From Pseudobutyrivibrio ruminis (GTDB taxonomy: Bacteria; Bacillota; Clostridia; Lachnospirales; Lachnospiraceae), in contig SVER01000002.1 in NCBI GenBank assembly GCA_015057315.1, positions 62,001-126,000 of the forward strand: 64,000 bases of DNA, written 5' to 3'. Under the pieces are notes generated by a model that ran no database searches, was not told where the DNA came from, and worked only from the letters and a program-made list of their open reading frames with translations. Positions 1-8,815 of the stretch are shown piece by piece. Made by a program: the position numbers and the translations under genes. Position 1 is the first letter of the stretch; each line of letters starts with the position of its first letter.

Positions 1-1
1 T

Positions 2-247
2 GCCATCGCATCATCTTCAATGGCAACAGAACTTATCAAGGGAAAGCCTTTAGATGAGGCACTTAAGCTTACAAACAAGGCTGTAACAGAGGCACTAGAT
101 GGACTTCCACCACACAAGCTTCACTGTTCAGTGCTTGCAGAGGAGGCAATCAAATCCGCCGTAAAAAATTACTACGACAATAACGGAATCGAATACGACC
201 CAGCGGATTTCCCTGAGGAGCATGACTGCGAAGCTTGTCACGTTTAA
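2..247 (+). CDS. iscU: Fe-S cluster scaffold protein, NifU/IscU family (5' end outside window)
   Basis: The open frame runs in from the left edge; the internal Met used by the ORF track at 20 is not the start. The visible C-terminal part of about 81 residues has the family's end pattern: SSSMATELIKGK, then KLHCSVLAEEAIKSAV containing the conserved third cluster-ligand cysteine. The protein assembles Fe-S clusters in the cytoplasm using sulfur from a cysteine desulfurase, whose gene would be expected just upstream. It ends with a Cys-rich tail (DCEACHV). A strong terminator follows directly. Confidence 0.85.
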   Translation, partial: AIASSSMATELIKGKPLDEALKLTNKAVTEALDGLPPHKLHCSVLAEEAIKSAVKNYYDNNGIEYDPADFPEEHDCEACHV

Positions 248-252
248 TATTA

Positions 253-290
253 GCTGCGAGATTCACCTTGTGATTCTCGCAGCTTTTTTT
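253..290 (+). terminator. Rho-independent terminator of the iscU-type gene
   Basis: GCTGCGAGA pairs with TCTCGCAGC around a short loop and is followed by seven T. It lies six bases after the stop codon. Confidence 0.92.
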
Positions 291-299
291 AATTATTAA

Positions 300-330
300 A
301 GCTAGCTATAAATTCGATTTATAGCTAGCT
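300..330 (+). repeat. Perfect hairpin of the recurring hairpin-promoter-operator cassette (copy A)
   Basis: AGCTAGCTATAAA and TTTATAGCTAGCT form a 13-bp perfect stem with a 5-base loop, followed by CTAATTTTCTTT. Near-identical hairpins stand before the other Rrf2-type operators (25677, 29509, 39320, 43091). The upstream gene already has its own terminator at 253-290, so termination alone does not explain this copy. Confidence 0.7.
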
Positions 331-356
331 CTAATTTTCTTTAGTAGCTAAGAGTA

Positions 357-405
357 TTGAAATTGTGGCATATCTAGAATATAATTCCTATCAACCTAGC
401 AGATA
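357..405 (+). promoter_or_regulatory. SigmaA-type promoter with Rrf2-family operator over the start site (copy A)
   Basis: TTGAAA, a 17-base spacer and TATAAT (380-385) are followed one base later by CCTATCAACCTAGCAGATA (387-405). The operator covers the expected +1, so binding should repress. It drives yezD and, through a hairpin with a poor T-run, probably the metK operon. Confidence 0.8.
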
Positions 406-424
406 GATAGGGAGGTAAAAGGAG

Positions 425-568
425 ATGGCTGATAATAAAAAAGTCTCTAGTGAAGAGCTGGCAAAGATAAAAGAATTCATTGACTCTATAAAATTTGGCT
501 CAGTAAACATCATTATTCAAGATGGCAAGATAGTCCAAATTGATAAAAGTGAAAAGATAAGAATATAA
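425..568 (+). CDS. yezD: YezD-family (DUF2292) small protein
   Basis: This 47-residue protein is too short for the ORF track. It begins at ATG 425, preceded by a GGAGG-rich stretch (411-424). The core FGSVNIIIQDGKIVQIDKSE matches the DUF2292/YezD pattern of one beta-hairpin (GSxxIxxxDGxxxQI) ending in EKIR. The biochemical function of the family is not established; family members recur beside sulfur acquisition genes, as here. It lies directly behind an Rrf2-type operator and 115 bases before metK, so sulfur-dependent expression is likely. Confidence 0.8.
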   Translation: MADNKKVSSEELAKIKEFIDSIKFGSVNIIIQDGKIVQIDKSEKIRI

Positions 569-592
569 ACTAAATACGAGGGACTGACTAGA

Positions 593-651
593 CAACTAGA
601 GGTTCAAAATCATGGTTTCATTTGCTGTGATTTTGGGCCTCTAGTTTGTTT
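593..651 (+). terminator. Long hairpin between yezD and metK, partial terminator or attenuator
   Basis: ACAACTAGAGG pairs with CCTCTAGTTTGT, and the inner CAAAATCA pairs with TGATTTTG. The T-run is interrupted (TTTGTTTATAAATATTTTT), so leaky termination is plausible. The left flank and arm share a 21-base identical string with the terminator after mtnN (11333-11353). No SAM riboswitch core was recognised here. Confidence 0.6.
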
Positions 652-683
652 ATAAATATTTTTATGAAAAGGAGATAAAAAAT

Positions 684-1928
684 ATGGGAAAGTTATTCAC
701 ATCAGAATCAGTAACGGAAGGACATCCAGACAAAATCGCAGATCAAATCTCTGATGCAATCCTTGATGAGCTACTTGCTCAGGATCCATATTCAAGAGTA
801 GCAGCTGAAACAACAGTTGCAACAGGACTGGCACTTGTAGTTGGAGAAATCACAACAAAAGCCTATGTGGATATTGCAAAGGTTGCAAAGGAAACAATTA
901 GAGAAATTGGATATGTAAACAATGTAGATGGATACAATGCAGATTCAATTGCAGTTCTTACATCAATCGATGAGCAGTCAGCAGATATTGCACTTGGAGT
1001 TGATAAGGCATTTGAATCAAAGCAGGAAGGAGCAACAGAGGATTATGGAACAGGAGCTGGTGACCAGGGAATCATCTTTGGATATGCAACAGATGAGACA
1101 GAAGAATTTCTTCCACCTGCTATTTCATTTGCTCACAGACTTACACGCCAGCTTACAAAGGTTCGAAAGGATGGAACACTTCCATACCTTAGACCAGATG
1201 GTAAATCTCAGGTAACTGTAGAGTTCGGCGAGGATGGACAGACAGTTGAAAGAGTTCACACCATCGTAATATCCACTCAACACGCGGCAGATGTAACTTT
1301 GGAACAGATTAGAAAAGATATTATCGAATATGTAATTAAGCCAGTAATTCCTGAGGAGCTTCTTGACGAGGACACAATCTACTATGTAAATCCTACAGGC
1401 AGATTTGTAATCGGAGGCCCACAGGGTGATGCAGGACTTACAGGAAGAAAGATTATCGTTGATACCTACGGCGGTACAGGACGCCACGGTGGCGGAGCAT
1501 TCTCTGGTAAGGATCCAACAAAGGTGGACCGCTCAGCAGCATACGCAGCCAGATGGGTAGCAAAGAACTTAGTTGCAGCAGGTGTTGCAAAAAGGCTAGA
1601 GGTTGAGCTTGCCTATGCAATCGGTGTAGCAAAGCCAGTATCAATTGCAGTAGATACTTTTGGAACGGGAGTAATTGAGGATGAAAAAATTGTTGAAATT
1701 ATTGAAAAAGTATTTGACCTTAGACCAGCAGCAATCATCGATGCCCTTAATCTTCGTAGGCCAATCTACAAACAGACTGCTGCTTATGGACATTTCGGCA
1801 GGACCGACGTGGACTTACCTTGGGAGCATTTAGATAGGGTGGATGAGATTAAGAAATATTTTGAAGATATTAAAGTGGACATTGCAGTTCAATTTATTTC
1901 GGAAGCTAAGGAAACTACCACAGCATAA
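684..1928 (+). CDS. metK: S-adenosylmethionine synthetase
   Basis: It makes SAM from methionine and ATP in the cytoplasm. The 414 residues are only slightly longer than usual. Signature motifs are present: GHPDK at residues 13-17, the GAGDQG loop near 125, and the glycine-rich [16 protein letters not shown] near 270. The start has a strong AAGGAG site. It heads an operon containing a radical SAM-like protein and ends with an MTA/SAH nucleosidase, so this copy may serve SAM supply for that operon (inference). Expression probably depends on read-through from the sulfur-responsive promoter at 357. Confidence 0.97.
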   Translation: MGKLFTSESVTEGHPDKIADQISDAILDELLAQDPYSRVAAETTVATGLALVVGEITTKAYVDIAKVAKETIREIGYVNNVDGYNADSIAVLTSIDEQSADIALGVDKAFESKQEGATEDYGTGAGDQGIIFGYATDETEEFLPPAISFAHRLTRQLTKVRKDGTLPYLRPDGKSQVTVEFGEDGQTVERVHTIVISTQHAADVTLEQIRKDIIEYVIKPVIPEELLDEDTIYYVNPTGRFVIGGPQGDAGLTGRKIIVDTYGGTGRHGGGAFSGKDPTKVDRSAAYAARWVAKNLVAAGVAKRLEVELAYAIGVAKPVSIAVDTFGTGVIEDEKIVEIIEKVFDLRPAAIIDALNLRRPIYKQTAAYGHFGRTDVDLPWEHLDRVDEIKKYFEDIKVDIAVQFISEAKETTTA

Positions 1929-1959
1929 GAATATTTAGAAATAATGGAGGATTTTAATA

Positions 1960-3042
1960 ATGAGTGGAAGAGTGAAACGGATTTTAGCGTTAGGACTTGT
2001 TGCAGGACTTTCTTTAGTAGGGATGGTTAGTTGTGGTAGTTCAAATGTAAATAACACCACAGCTAGTATTGAAGAAAATGGTGCAAAACAAACTGGTTCG
2101 GCAAGTGAATTAAATACAGCAAGCCATTTAAATATTGCTACGCAGCCAGCACCGGCATATTTACCAATACAGGTAGCCTGGGACAATGGCTGGGTAGAAG
2201 AAGCACTTAAAGAGGCAGGCTATACAGACATAGAAGTAACATTTACAGAGTTTGAATCTGGTCCACCTGAGAATGAATCCTTCGCAGCTGGCCAACAGGA
2301 TATTGGAGTAATGGGAAATGTACCATCAATACTTGGAAAGGCAGCAGGTCAGGATAGAGTATACCTTGGTATTTCTGAAAATGGTGAAAAGACAGAGGCA
2401 GTTATTGTACCAGCTGATTCAGACATTAAATCTGTAGCAGATTTAAAGGGAAAGAAGATAGGACTTGTAGTTGGTTCAATTTGCGAGAATCTTTTATATA
2501 ACCTTTTGAAAGAAGAAGGACTTTCTATTAATGATGTAGAGCTTATTAATTTAGCAACCAGTGAGCAGCAGGCAGCTCTTGATGCCAAGCAGGTAGATGC
2601 AGTTGCAACATGGCAGCCAACAATTGCAAAGCTTACAGCTGATGGAAAAAATATAATTCTTGCAGATGGTTCAAATGGTGTATTTCTTGCTGAAAACACA
2701 ATCTTTGGTAACAGAGAGTATGTAGAGCAGAATCCTGAAATTGTACAGATATTTATTCAACAGTATGCGCGCGCAGCTTATGAGGTTGCCAATAACAAGG
2801 AAAATTATGCAAAGCAATATGCCGACAAATATGGACTAACTGAAGAATTATTATACGAGGCTCTTAAGGATGCTAATCTTCCTATCGTTATTACAGAAAC
2901 AGATATTAATGATTTACAGGGAACAGCAGATTTCTTATATGAGACAGGCAAAGCAAGTGTACAGGTAAATGTTAAGGAAAACGTTATTGATACATTTGTA
3001 AATGATGAAACAGTTAAGGCTTATTTAAGCGGGGAAAAATAA
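1960..3042 (+). CDS. ABC transporter substrate-binding lipoprotein, sulfonate/nitrate/taurine (SsuA/NrtA/TauA) family
   Basis: A lipoprotein signal peptide ends in MVSC, with Cys25 as the lipidated residue; a Ser/Thr/Asn-rich linker follows. The mature part has the NMT1/SsuA-like layout (LNIATQPAPAYLPIQVAWDNG, then GVMGNVPSILGKA and DLKGKKIGLVVGS). It should capture a small anionic organic substrate at the outer face of the membrane and hand it to the permease at 4930 and ATPase at 5723. The substrate cannot be read from sequence; the sulfur setting favours a sulfonate or related organosulfur compound. The next gene starts two bases after its stop. Confidence 0.88.
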   Translation: MSGRVKRILALGLVAGLSLVGMVSCGSSNVNNTTASIEENGAKQTGSASELNTASHLNIATQPAPAYLPIQVAWDNGWVEEALKEAGYTDIEVTFTEFESGPPENESFAAGQQDIGVMGNVPSILGKAAGQDRVYLGISENGEKTEAVIVPADSDIKSVADLKGKKIGLVVGSICENLLYNLLKEEGLSINDVELINLATSEQQAALDAKQVDAVATWQPTIAKLTADGKNIILADGSNGVFLAENTIFGNREYVEQNPEIVQIFIQQYARAAYEVANNKENYAKQYADKYGLTEELLYEALKDANLPIVITETDINDLQGTADFLYETGKASVQVNVKENVIDTFVNDETVKAYLSGEK

Positions 3043-3043
3043 A

Positions 3044-3739
3044 ATGGCAAAGAAAGCTTTAGTAACAGGTGGAACAAAGGGCATTGGATTATCAACAGCA
3101 GTAAAGCTAAATGAAATCGGATTTGATGTAACTGTTGTTGGAAGAGATTTCTCTAATTTTGATGTGGATGGAGTTAAAACTATTAGCTTTGATTTAAGTA
3201 ATGTTAATGAGATTTCTTCTTTAGTAAACGAAGTTGGTGATATTGATGTTCTTGTAAACAATGCAGGTATAGGCATCAGAAAAGACTATGATGCCTATCC
3301 TGAGGAGGATATTGAAAAGATAGTCAACGTAAATCTAAAGACCCCAGTTGAATTAATAACTTTATTTGCACCATCTCTAAAAAAGAGAAATGGTCGTGTT
3401 GTGAATGTAGCATCACAAGCTGCAGAAGTAGGCCATCGAGATATTTGGTATGGCATTACAAAAGCAGGTCTTATAAATGCCACTAAAAGTTTTGCAGGCT
3501 TGTTAGGGCCAGAGGGTGTTCAAGTAAACGCTGTAGCGCCAGGTCCTGTTGAAACGACAATGATAGCTGGTTCAAAATACGCAGACAGATATGAAAATAT
3601 AAAGAATAGAACTATTCTAGGGAGAATAGCAAAGCCTGATGAGATAGCAGATACGATTGTTTGGCTGGCAACAGATGCGCCGGAATATCTCAATGGTGAA
3701 ACAATTGATTTAAATAATGGGGCACAGAGAGTGAAGTAA
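3044..3739 (+). CDS. Short-chain dehydrogenase/reductase (SDR)
   Basis: This is a cytoplasmic NAD(P)-dependent oxidoreductase of classical SDR length (231 aa). The nucleotide-binding TGGTKGIG lies at residues 8-15, NNAG near 72, an active-site Ser in NVASQAA, and YGITK supplies the catalytic Tyr and Lys. The tail motif APGPVETTM is typical. It resembles FabG-like enzymes but sits between a binding protein and a radical SAM-like gene, so a role in converting the imported substrate or a product is more likely than fatty acid synthesis (inference). Confidence 0.88.
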   Translation: MAKKALVTGGTKGIGLSTAVKLNEIGFDVTVVGRDFSNFDVDGVKTISFDLSNVNEISSLVNEVGDIDVLVNNAGIGIRKDYDAYPEEDIEKIVNVNLKTPVELITLFAPSLKKRNGRVVNVASQAAEVGHRDIWYGITKAGLINATKSFAGLLGPEGVQVNAVAPGPVETTMIAGSKYADRYENIKNRTILGRIAKPDEIADTIVWLATDAPEYLNGETIDLNNGAQRVK

Positions 3740-3752
3740 GAGGAGAATTTAA

Positions 3753-4937
3753 ATGAGTTACACATATGAACAATTGTTGGAATCGATTCGTTTAAAAAAC
3801 GAAATTCAAGTAGAAGGACTAAATTTCGATCCACACATTTTTGATAATTCCGGTGTAGGAAATGATGTGGCGGAAAGAGTAAATGCATTATTTACATGTG
3901 ATAGACATGCACATAAAAAGATAGAATTTCCTGCATTATTTTATCTTCCAGTAGGAAACTTCAGAGTACATATTAGATGGAATTTAGGAAGTCACTTTGT
4001 ACTAGTTAAGGAAGATGGGGTATTCAATATCGTAAAGGATGGCAAGCGAGTAGTTGAGAATATTAGATTTGCAAAAAGAGCAGATTACTATTCAAAGAAG
4101 ACATCTGATGGCGCAGACATGAGAACAATCGCTCAGGACTACGGTTATGGAAATATTTTCATTGTATATTCTAACGAGTGCTGCTTAAAGGAAAAAGGCC
4201 AGGATTGCTTGTTCTGTAACATTAATGCAACCAAAGATTTGTATGGTGAAGACCAGAATATCAACTGGAAGAATGTTACTGAAATTGCGGAGACAGTTCA
4301 GGAATGCTATGGCAATGGCTACAATCATTTAACTGTCAGTGGTGGTTTTGTGCCAGAAAGACGTGAAGTTGATTACTATGCAGATATTGCAGAGGCTATT
4401 CAGGATAAGCTTGGAGTTGAGGATTTCAATGGTACGGCATGTGTAGGTGCTCCTGAAGATTTATCAGTTATTGAGAAATATAAAGAGGCTGGATTTAGTT
4501 CAATTGCTACTAATATCGAAATTTGGGATGAGAAGATGTTTGAGGTAATTTGCCCAGGTAAGTCACAGATGTGCGGTGGTAGAAAGAACTGGATTGCAAC
4601 ACTTGATAGAGAGCTAGAGGTCTTTGGAAAATTTCATGTCCGGTCCACACTAGTATCTGGAATCGAGCCAAAGGAGTCATTAATCGAAGGTATCGATACT
4701 TTAGTTTCAAAGGGAATATGTGCTTTGCCTAGTCAGTGGTATGTAAATGTTGGCTCAGCCCTTGAAGGTCACAGAACTCCAGATCCAGATTGGCACTGGG
4801 ATGTATTCGAGAAGACAAAGGCAATTTATCAAAGAAATGGATTAGATTTCTGGACACTAAGAAATGCTACAGCAGAACCAGACACAGTTATTCATGATTT
4901 GCTTAGATTAGATGAAGGGATTGAGTTAGTTGAGTAA
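3753..4937 (+). CDS. Radical SAM-like protein with a CX8CX2C cysteine motif (paralogue 1)
   Basis: In this 394-residue protein YSNECCLKEKGQDCLFCN, near residues 140-157, provides a CX8CX2C arrangement (one of two adjacent Cys as first ligand) instead of CX3CX2C. Downstream HLTVSGG resembles the SAM-contacting glycine motif of radical SAM barrels, followed by alternating strand/helix segments, ICPGKSQMCGG and SALEGHRTPDPDWHWDVFEK. It is clearly homologous to the protein at 14082. Function is not known. Its place beside nitrogenase-like genes suggests cofactor maturation or direct substrate chemistry. Radical SAM assignment rests on these motifs, not on a search. Confidence 0.75.
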   Translation: MSYTYEQLLESIRLKNEIQVEGLNFDPHIFDNSGVGNDVAERVNALFTCDRHAHKKIEFPALFYLPVGNFRVHIRWNLGSHFVLVKEDGVFNIVKDGKRVVENIRFAKRADYYSKKTSDGADMRTIAQDYGYGNIFIVYSNECCLKEKGQDCLFCNINATKDLYGEDQNINWKNVTEIAETVQECYGNGYNHLTVSGGFVPERREVDYYADIAEAIQDKLGVEDFNGTACVGAPEDLSVIEKYKEAGFSSIATNIEIWDEKMFEVICPGKSQMCGGRKNWIATLDRELEVFGKFHVRSTLVSGIEPKESLIEGIDTLVSKGICALPSQWYVNVGSALEGHRTPDPDWHWDVFEKTKAIYQRNGLDFWTLRNATAEPDTVIHDLLRLDEGIELVE

Positions 4938-5709
4938 GAAAAAAACATGGAATGAAACAATTTTAGGTTCTACATTTGAAGGGTTTTTACCAATAGTAGT
5001 TATAGCTTTTTTCTGGTTCTATATTACAGGAACAGGAGAGGTTAATACAGTTGTGCTTCCCACACCAGCAATGGTGTGGAACACACTGACAACAAAGGTT
5101 TTAAATGGAACACTTTTTTCTGAATTATTGGTAAGTATCGTAAGAGTATTACAGGGATATTTCTTAGCAGCCTTTTTTGGAATAGGACTTGGAATTTTGG
5201 TTGGTCTTTCAAAAAATATGCAGAAACTAACAGAAATAATCATCCAGGTTCTAAGACCTATTCCACCTATTGCATGGATTCCACTTGTGATTTTGTGGAT
5301 GGGAATTGGTGAAGGCTCAAAGGTCTTTTTAATATTCTTAGGAGGCTTCTTTACAAACCTAATAAATGTTAGTGAGGGAATTTATTACACAGATAGCAAG
5401 ATACTTGAGGTAGCAAAAGTACTTGAAACTCCAAAATGGAAGGTTGTAACACAGGTAATAATTCCTGCAGCTCTTCCTAGCATATTTACAGGCCTCAGAG
5501 TATCACTTGGAAGCTGCTGGAGCTGTGTAGTTGCAGCTGAGCTTGTTGCATCAACAAGCGGAATTGGCTACATGATATCAAATGCTAGAAACTATGGTCA
5601 GATGGATACAGTAATTGTTGGAATGTTGGCCATAGGAGTAGTTGGAAAACTTATGGATGTGCTCTTAAAGTGGGTTGAAAGTAAAGCTTTGGCATGGAAT
5701 GTGTCATAG
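4930..5709 (+). CDS. ABC transporter permease, SsuC/TauC-like
   Basis: This 259-residue membrane protein has about six hydrophobic segments. The cytoplasmic EAA loop is recognisable in EVAKVLETPKWKVVTQVIIPAALP. It starts at TTG 4930, inside the end of the radical SAM-like gene (8-base overlap), which implies coupled translation; GAAGGGA lies about nine bases upstream. It forms the channel for the binding protein at 1960 with the ATPase at 5723. Confidence 0.9.
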   Translation: MSKKKTWNETILGSTFEGFLPIVVIAFFWFYITGTGEVNTVVLPTPAMVWNTLTTKVLNGTLFSELLVSIVRVLQGYFLAAFFGIGLGILVGLSKNMQKLTEIIIQVLRPIPPIAWIPLVILWMGIGEGSKVFLIFLGGFFTNLINVSEGIYYTDSKILEVAKVLETPKWKVVTQVIIPAALPSIFTGLRVSLGSCWSCVVAAELVASTSGIGYMISNARNYGQMDTVIVGMLAIGVVGKLMDVLLKWVESKALAWNVS

Positions 5710-5722
5710 ATGAGGTGTAAAT

Positions 5723-6511
5723 ATGGCTTTAAATTCTAATGAAGTAATAATAGATATTGAAAATCTTAACAAATCATTTGAACTTGAAAATTCAAATAAG
5801 CTTCAGGTTTTAGATGATATAAGCTTTTCTGTAAAAAAAGGAGAGTTCATCTGTATTGTAGGTGGCAGTGGATGTGGCAAAAGCACATTGCTTAGAACTA
5901 TAGCAGGCCTAGATCTAGAGCATCAAGGTAAACTTTTGGTTAAGGACAATGAGATTACAGGCCCTTCAAAATCCAGAGGTTTAGTATTCCAGGAAGCAAG
6001 ATTATTTCCATGGATGACAGTTGAGCAAAATGTTTTGTTTGCTCTTGATAGTGGCACAAAGGAAGAAAAGCTAAAGAGAGTAAAAGAAGTCCTAGAGCTG
6101 GTGCATCTTTCTGATTTTGCCAATTCTTATCCAAAGGAATTGTCAGGAGGTATGGCACAGAGAGCTAATATCGCAAGAGCTTTAGTAGATAATCCACCTG
6201 TTTTGCTTTTGGATGAGCCATTTGGAGCACTTGATGCATTTACAAAGATTCAGCTTCAGGATGAGTTGCTTTCAATAAAGGAAAAAGAAGGAACTACCAT
6301 GATAATGGTAACTCATGATATTGAAGAAGCAGTGTATTTGGCAGATAAAGTAATTGTCCTTACTGAGAGACCAGGAAAGATAAAAGAAGTTGTAGAAATA
6401 GATTTACCTAGACCTAGGAGTCGAAATGAATTCTATTTTGTAAAGAAGAAAAAGAAAATTTTTGATTATTTCTTTGAGGATAAGGAAATAGTTGAGGATT
6501 ACGTTATTTAG
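5723..6511 (+). CDS. ABC transporter ATP-binding protein, SsuB/TauB-like
   Basis: The 262 residues contain Walker [11 protein letters not shown]-loop FQEARLFPW, signature LSGGM and Walker [13 protein letters not shown] followed by the switch His (VTHD). It energises import by the permease at 4930. The C-terminus is Lys-rich and runs on to DYVI, the same final residues as the paralogue at 13297, showing that the two transport systems share ancestry. Confidence 0.93.
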   Translation: MALNSNEVIIDIENLNKSFELENSNKLQVLDDISFSVKKGEFICIVGGSGCGKSTLLRTIAGLDLEHQGKLLVKDNEITGPSKSRGLVFQEARLFPWMTVEQNVLFALDSGTKEEKLKRVKEVLELVHLSDFANSYPKELSGGMAQRANIARALVDNPPVLLLDEPFGALDAFTKIQLQDELLSIKEKEGTTMIMVTHDIEEAVYLADKVIVLTERPGKIKEVVEIDLPRPRSRNEFYFVKKKKKIFDYFFEDKEIVEDYVI

Positions 6512-6525
6512 AAAGGAAATAAGAT

Positions 6526-7401
6526 ATGGCAGAGAAAATTGGCAAGCATATAGCTATATATGGAAAAGGCGGAATTGGAAAATCAACAACAACATCAAAT
6601 ATCAGTGCTGCACTTGCAGAGGCTGGTTATAGAGTAATTCAAATTGGATGTGATCCAAAGAGTGATTCAACAAATACTCTTCGCGGAAATAACTACCTTC
6701 CAACAGTTCTTGATAGTTTAAGAGAAGGTAACAAGATTCATCTTGATGATATTTCAGTAAAAGGATTTGGCGGGGTGCTTTGCATCGAATCAGGCGGCCC
6801 AGTTCCAGGAGTAGGATGCGCAGGACGTGGAATTAATGCAGCTGTGAACCTTCTTCAGGAGCTTAACCTTTTCGAAGAGTTTAAGCCGGATTATGTACTT
6901 TATGATGTACTTGGAGATGTTGTTTGCGGAGGTTTTGCGGTTCCTATCCGAGATGGAATTACAGACAGAGCTTATGTTGTGTCATCATCTGATTTCATGG
7001 CTTTATATGCAGCTAACAATCTTTTCAAAGCCATTAACAAATATGCGCCAACAGGTGGAGCAAAACTGGGAGGTGTTATTGCAAACAGCATGAAGCCAGG
7101 ATATCACAGAGAAATCGTTGAGGATTTTGTTGCAAAGACTGGCACAAGCATTGCAGGCTATGTAAATCGTTCAATCGATGTACAGCAGTCAGAGCTTTAC
7201 GGCAAGACAGTTATTGAGGCTAAGCCAAACAGTGCTCAGGCAGATATATACCGAAACTTAGCAAAATACATTGCAGAAAACGAGAATCTTGTTGTACCTA
7301 ATCCACTTGGTTCGTCAGAGCTTAGAGATTGGGCAAGAAGCTGGGGAGACCGTATATACGATATTGAAAATGGTGTTGTTGGAGTTGCAGAGGCAATCTA
7401 A
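6526..7401 (+). CDS. NifH-like nitrogenase reductase (Fe protein) family
   Basis: Homodimeric Fe proteins pass low-potential electrons to a component-1 partner with ATP hydrolysis. The P-loop GKGGIGKST spans residues 13-21; the cluster ligands are Cys98 (GVGCAGRG) and Cys134 ([12 protein letters not shown]); Arg101 matches the ADP-ribosylation/docking Arg of NifH. The 291-residue length is normal for NifH. It lies immediately before two component-1-like genes, so it is their reductase. True N2 fixation is unlikely: no nifB/E/N genes and no cofactor ligands are visible. A bchL/cfbC-like or methylthio-alkane-reductase-like role is nearer. Confidence 0.9.
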   Translation: MAEKIGKHIAIYGKGGIGKSTTTSNISAALAEAGYRVIQIGCDPKSDSTNTLRGNNYLPTVLDSLREGNKIHLDDISVKGFGGVLCIESGGPVPGVGCAGRGINAAVNLLQELNLFEEFKPDYVLYDVLGDVVCGGFAVPIRDGITDRAYVVSSSDFMALYAANNLFKAINKYAPTGGAKLGGVIANSMKPGYHREIVEDFVAKTGTSIAGYVNRSIDVQQSELYGKTVIEAKPNSAQADIYRNLAKYIAENENLVVPNPLGSSELRDWARSWGDRIYDIENGVVGVAEAI

Positions 7402-7419
7402 TAGGAAAGAGGAAAAAGT

Positions 7420-8814
7420 ATGAGTTTTTTAGATGAAAGAAAAGCCCTTACAAGGGAAAAGAGACTCAGTGCCCTCAGTCATTTTCATGGCACATTGGAA
7501 GGCCTTATTGATGAGACATCTGGCACAGAGATTAAGCAAAGAGTTAGAACTCTTTCTCAAATTCATGTAGATGAAACCATATATGCCTTTAATGTTTTAT
7601 CTAAGATTGAGGATGCTGCAATTATAGTAAATGGCTCTGTTGGATGTGGAAATCTTGGTCTTTCCCATGCAGATGAAGGCTTTGGTTGGTACAGTACTAG
7701 CTTAGTAGAAAGAGATACCATTCTGGGCGGAGATGACAAGCTTAGAGAAGCTGTTCTTAGAGCTAATGAAGAGAAGCACCCAAAAGCTATCTTCATTATT
7801 GGAACACCTGTTGTAGCTATTAATAATGATGATATTAATTCTGTAATTTTAGAGCTTGAGGATGAGGTTGGAGTACCAATCATTAGCATCTATACAGATG
7901 GATTTAAGTCAAAAACTCCAGTTACAGGATACGATATTGTAACTCATAGCTTACTTAAATACATTGTGGATAAGACGCCAGAGGAAAAGGAAGACTTCAT
8001 TAACGTAGTATCTTTTTCAGAGAGTGTTGAGGATTTAGGTGCAGTAGTAGAAAGCCTTAAGGAATTGAAAATTAACTATCATATCATTCCAAGCTTTTCT
8101 TCAATTGATGATATTAAGGCTGCATCAAAGGCTAAGGCTACAGTGGTACTTAATCCAGAAGAAGGAGAGTATCTGGCTAAGGAGTTAGAGGAAGTATTTG
8201 ATGTTCCATACATTGCAAGCGAAGCACCTATTGGTTTTAGAGGTACAAAGAACTTTTTATTAAAGCTTGCAGCATTTTTAGGAATTGAAGATAAGGCCAT
8301 TGAATATGTAGACGAAGTTGAGGCAGAGCTTACAAAAAGCCTTTCTAAGGATGCCTTAGATGGAAAGAACATTTTCGTGGATGCTTCATTTAGCAAAATC
8401 CCAGCCTTAACAAGGTTCTTAAAATATCTTGGGGGAACAGTAGTAGGTATTGGTTCACCATTTATTGATTTGGAAAATAAAAAGCAGCTTTCAAAGCTTG
8501 ATTTCCTATCAAAGGGTACGACAGTTGTAATCGGTAATGGTCAATATTTTGAAAAGGCCAATGCACTTACTAAGACAGAGACTGATATTTATATTAGCGA
8601 ATTCGAAGGTAGCTCATTTGCTGCTGATGAAGGAGTAGCAGTAGTAGCTACAAAATATATAGCCACATTTGGCTTTAAGGGTGTTCAGGTATTACACGAT
8701 ACCATTTTAAAAAACCTTAGATTTTCTGAAGTTGCAGCCTTAAATGAAAGCAGATATAAGGAAACATGGAAGAAAAAATCAGGTAACTGGTATGTAAAGC
8801 AGGAGGTAAGCTAG
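7420..8814 (+). CDS. Nitrogenase component-1-like subunit with a single cysteine (NifD/NifK superfamily)
   Basis: The 464-residue protein has the superfamily pattern SVGCGN...(STSLVERDTILGGDDKLREAV)...IIGTPVVAINNDDI, matching the NifD regions around Cys88 and Cys154 and the GGDKKL stretch. Only Cys76 is present in the whole protein; the Cys62- and Cys154-type ligands are missing and there is no cofactor-binding Cys. It probably pairs with the next product (2-base gap), jointly offering four cysteines. Function unknown; reduction of an organosulfur or other substrate at a simple cluster is inference. Confidence 0.85.
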   Translation: MSFLDERKALTREKRLSALSHFHGTLEGLIDETSGTEIKQRVRTLSQIHVDETIYAFNVLSKIEDAAIIVNGSVGCGNLGLSHADEGFGWYSTSLVERDTILGGDDKLREAVLRANEEKHPKAIFIIGTPVVAINNDDINSVILELEDEVGVPIISIYTDGFKSKTPVTGYDIVTHSLLKYIVDKTPEEKEDFINVVSFSESVEDLGAVVESLKELKINYHIIPSFSSIDDIKAASKAKATVVLNPEEGEYLAKELEEVFDVPYIASEAPIGFRGTKNFLLKLAAFLGIEDKAIEYVDEVEAELTKSLSKDALDGKNIFVDASFSKIPALTRFLKYLGGTVVGIGSPFIDLENKKQLSKLDFLSKGTTVVIGNGQYFEKANALTKTETDIYISEFEGSSFAADEGVAVVATKYIATFGFKGVQVLHDTILKNLRFSEVAALNESRYKETWKKKSGNWYVKQEVS

Positions 8815-8815
8815 T

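Noticed and set aside
582-651. SAM riboswitch before metK
   Set aside because: The conserved cores of SAM-I, SAM-II and SMK-box types were looked for by eye and not found; the sequence is one long hairpin.
1125-1487. Minus-strand and other overlapping ORFs within metK and similar cases along the track
   Set aside because: They lie wholly inside well-supported genes in other frames, lack ribosome sites and have no recognisable domains.
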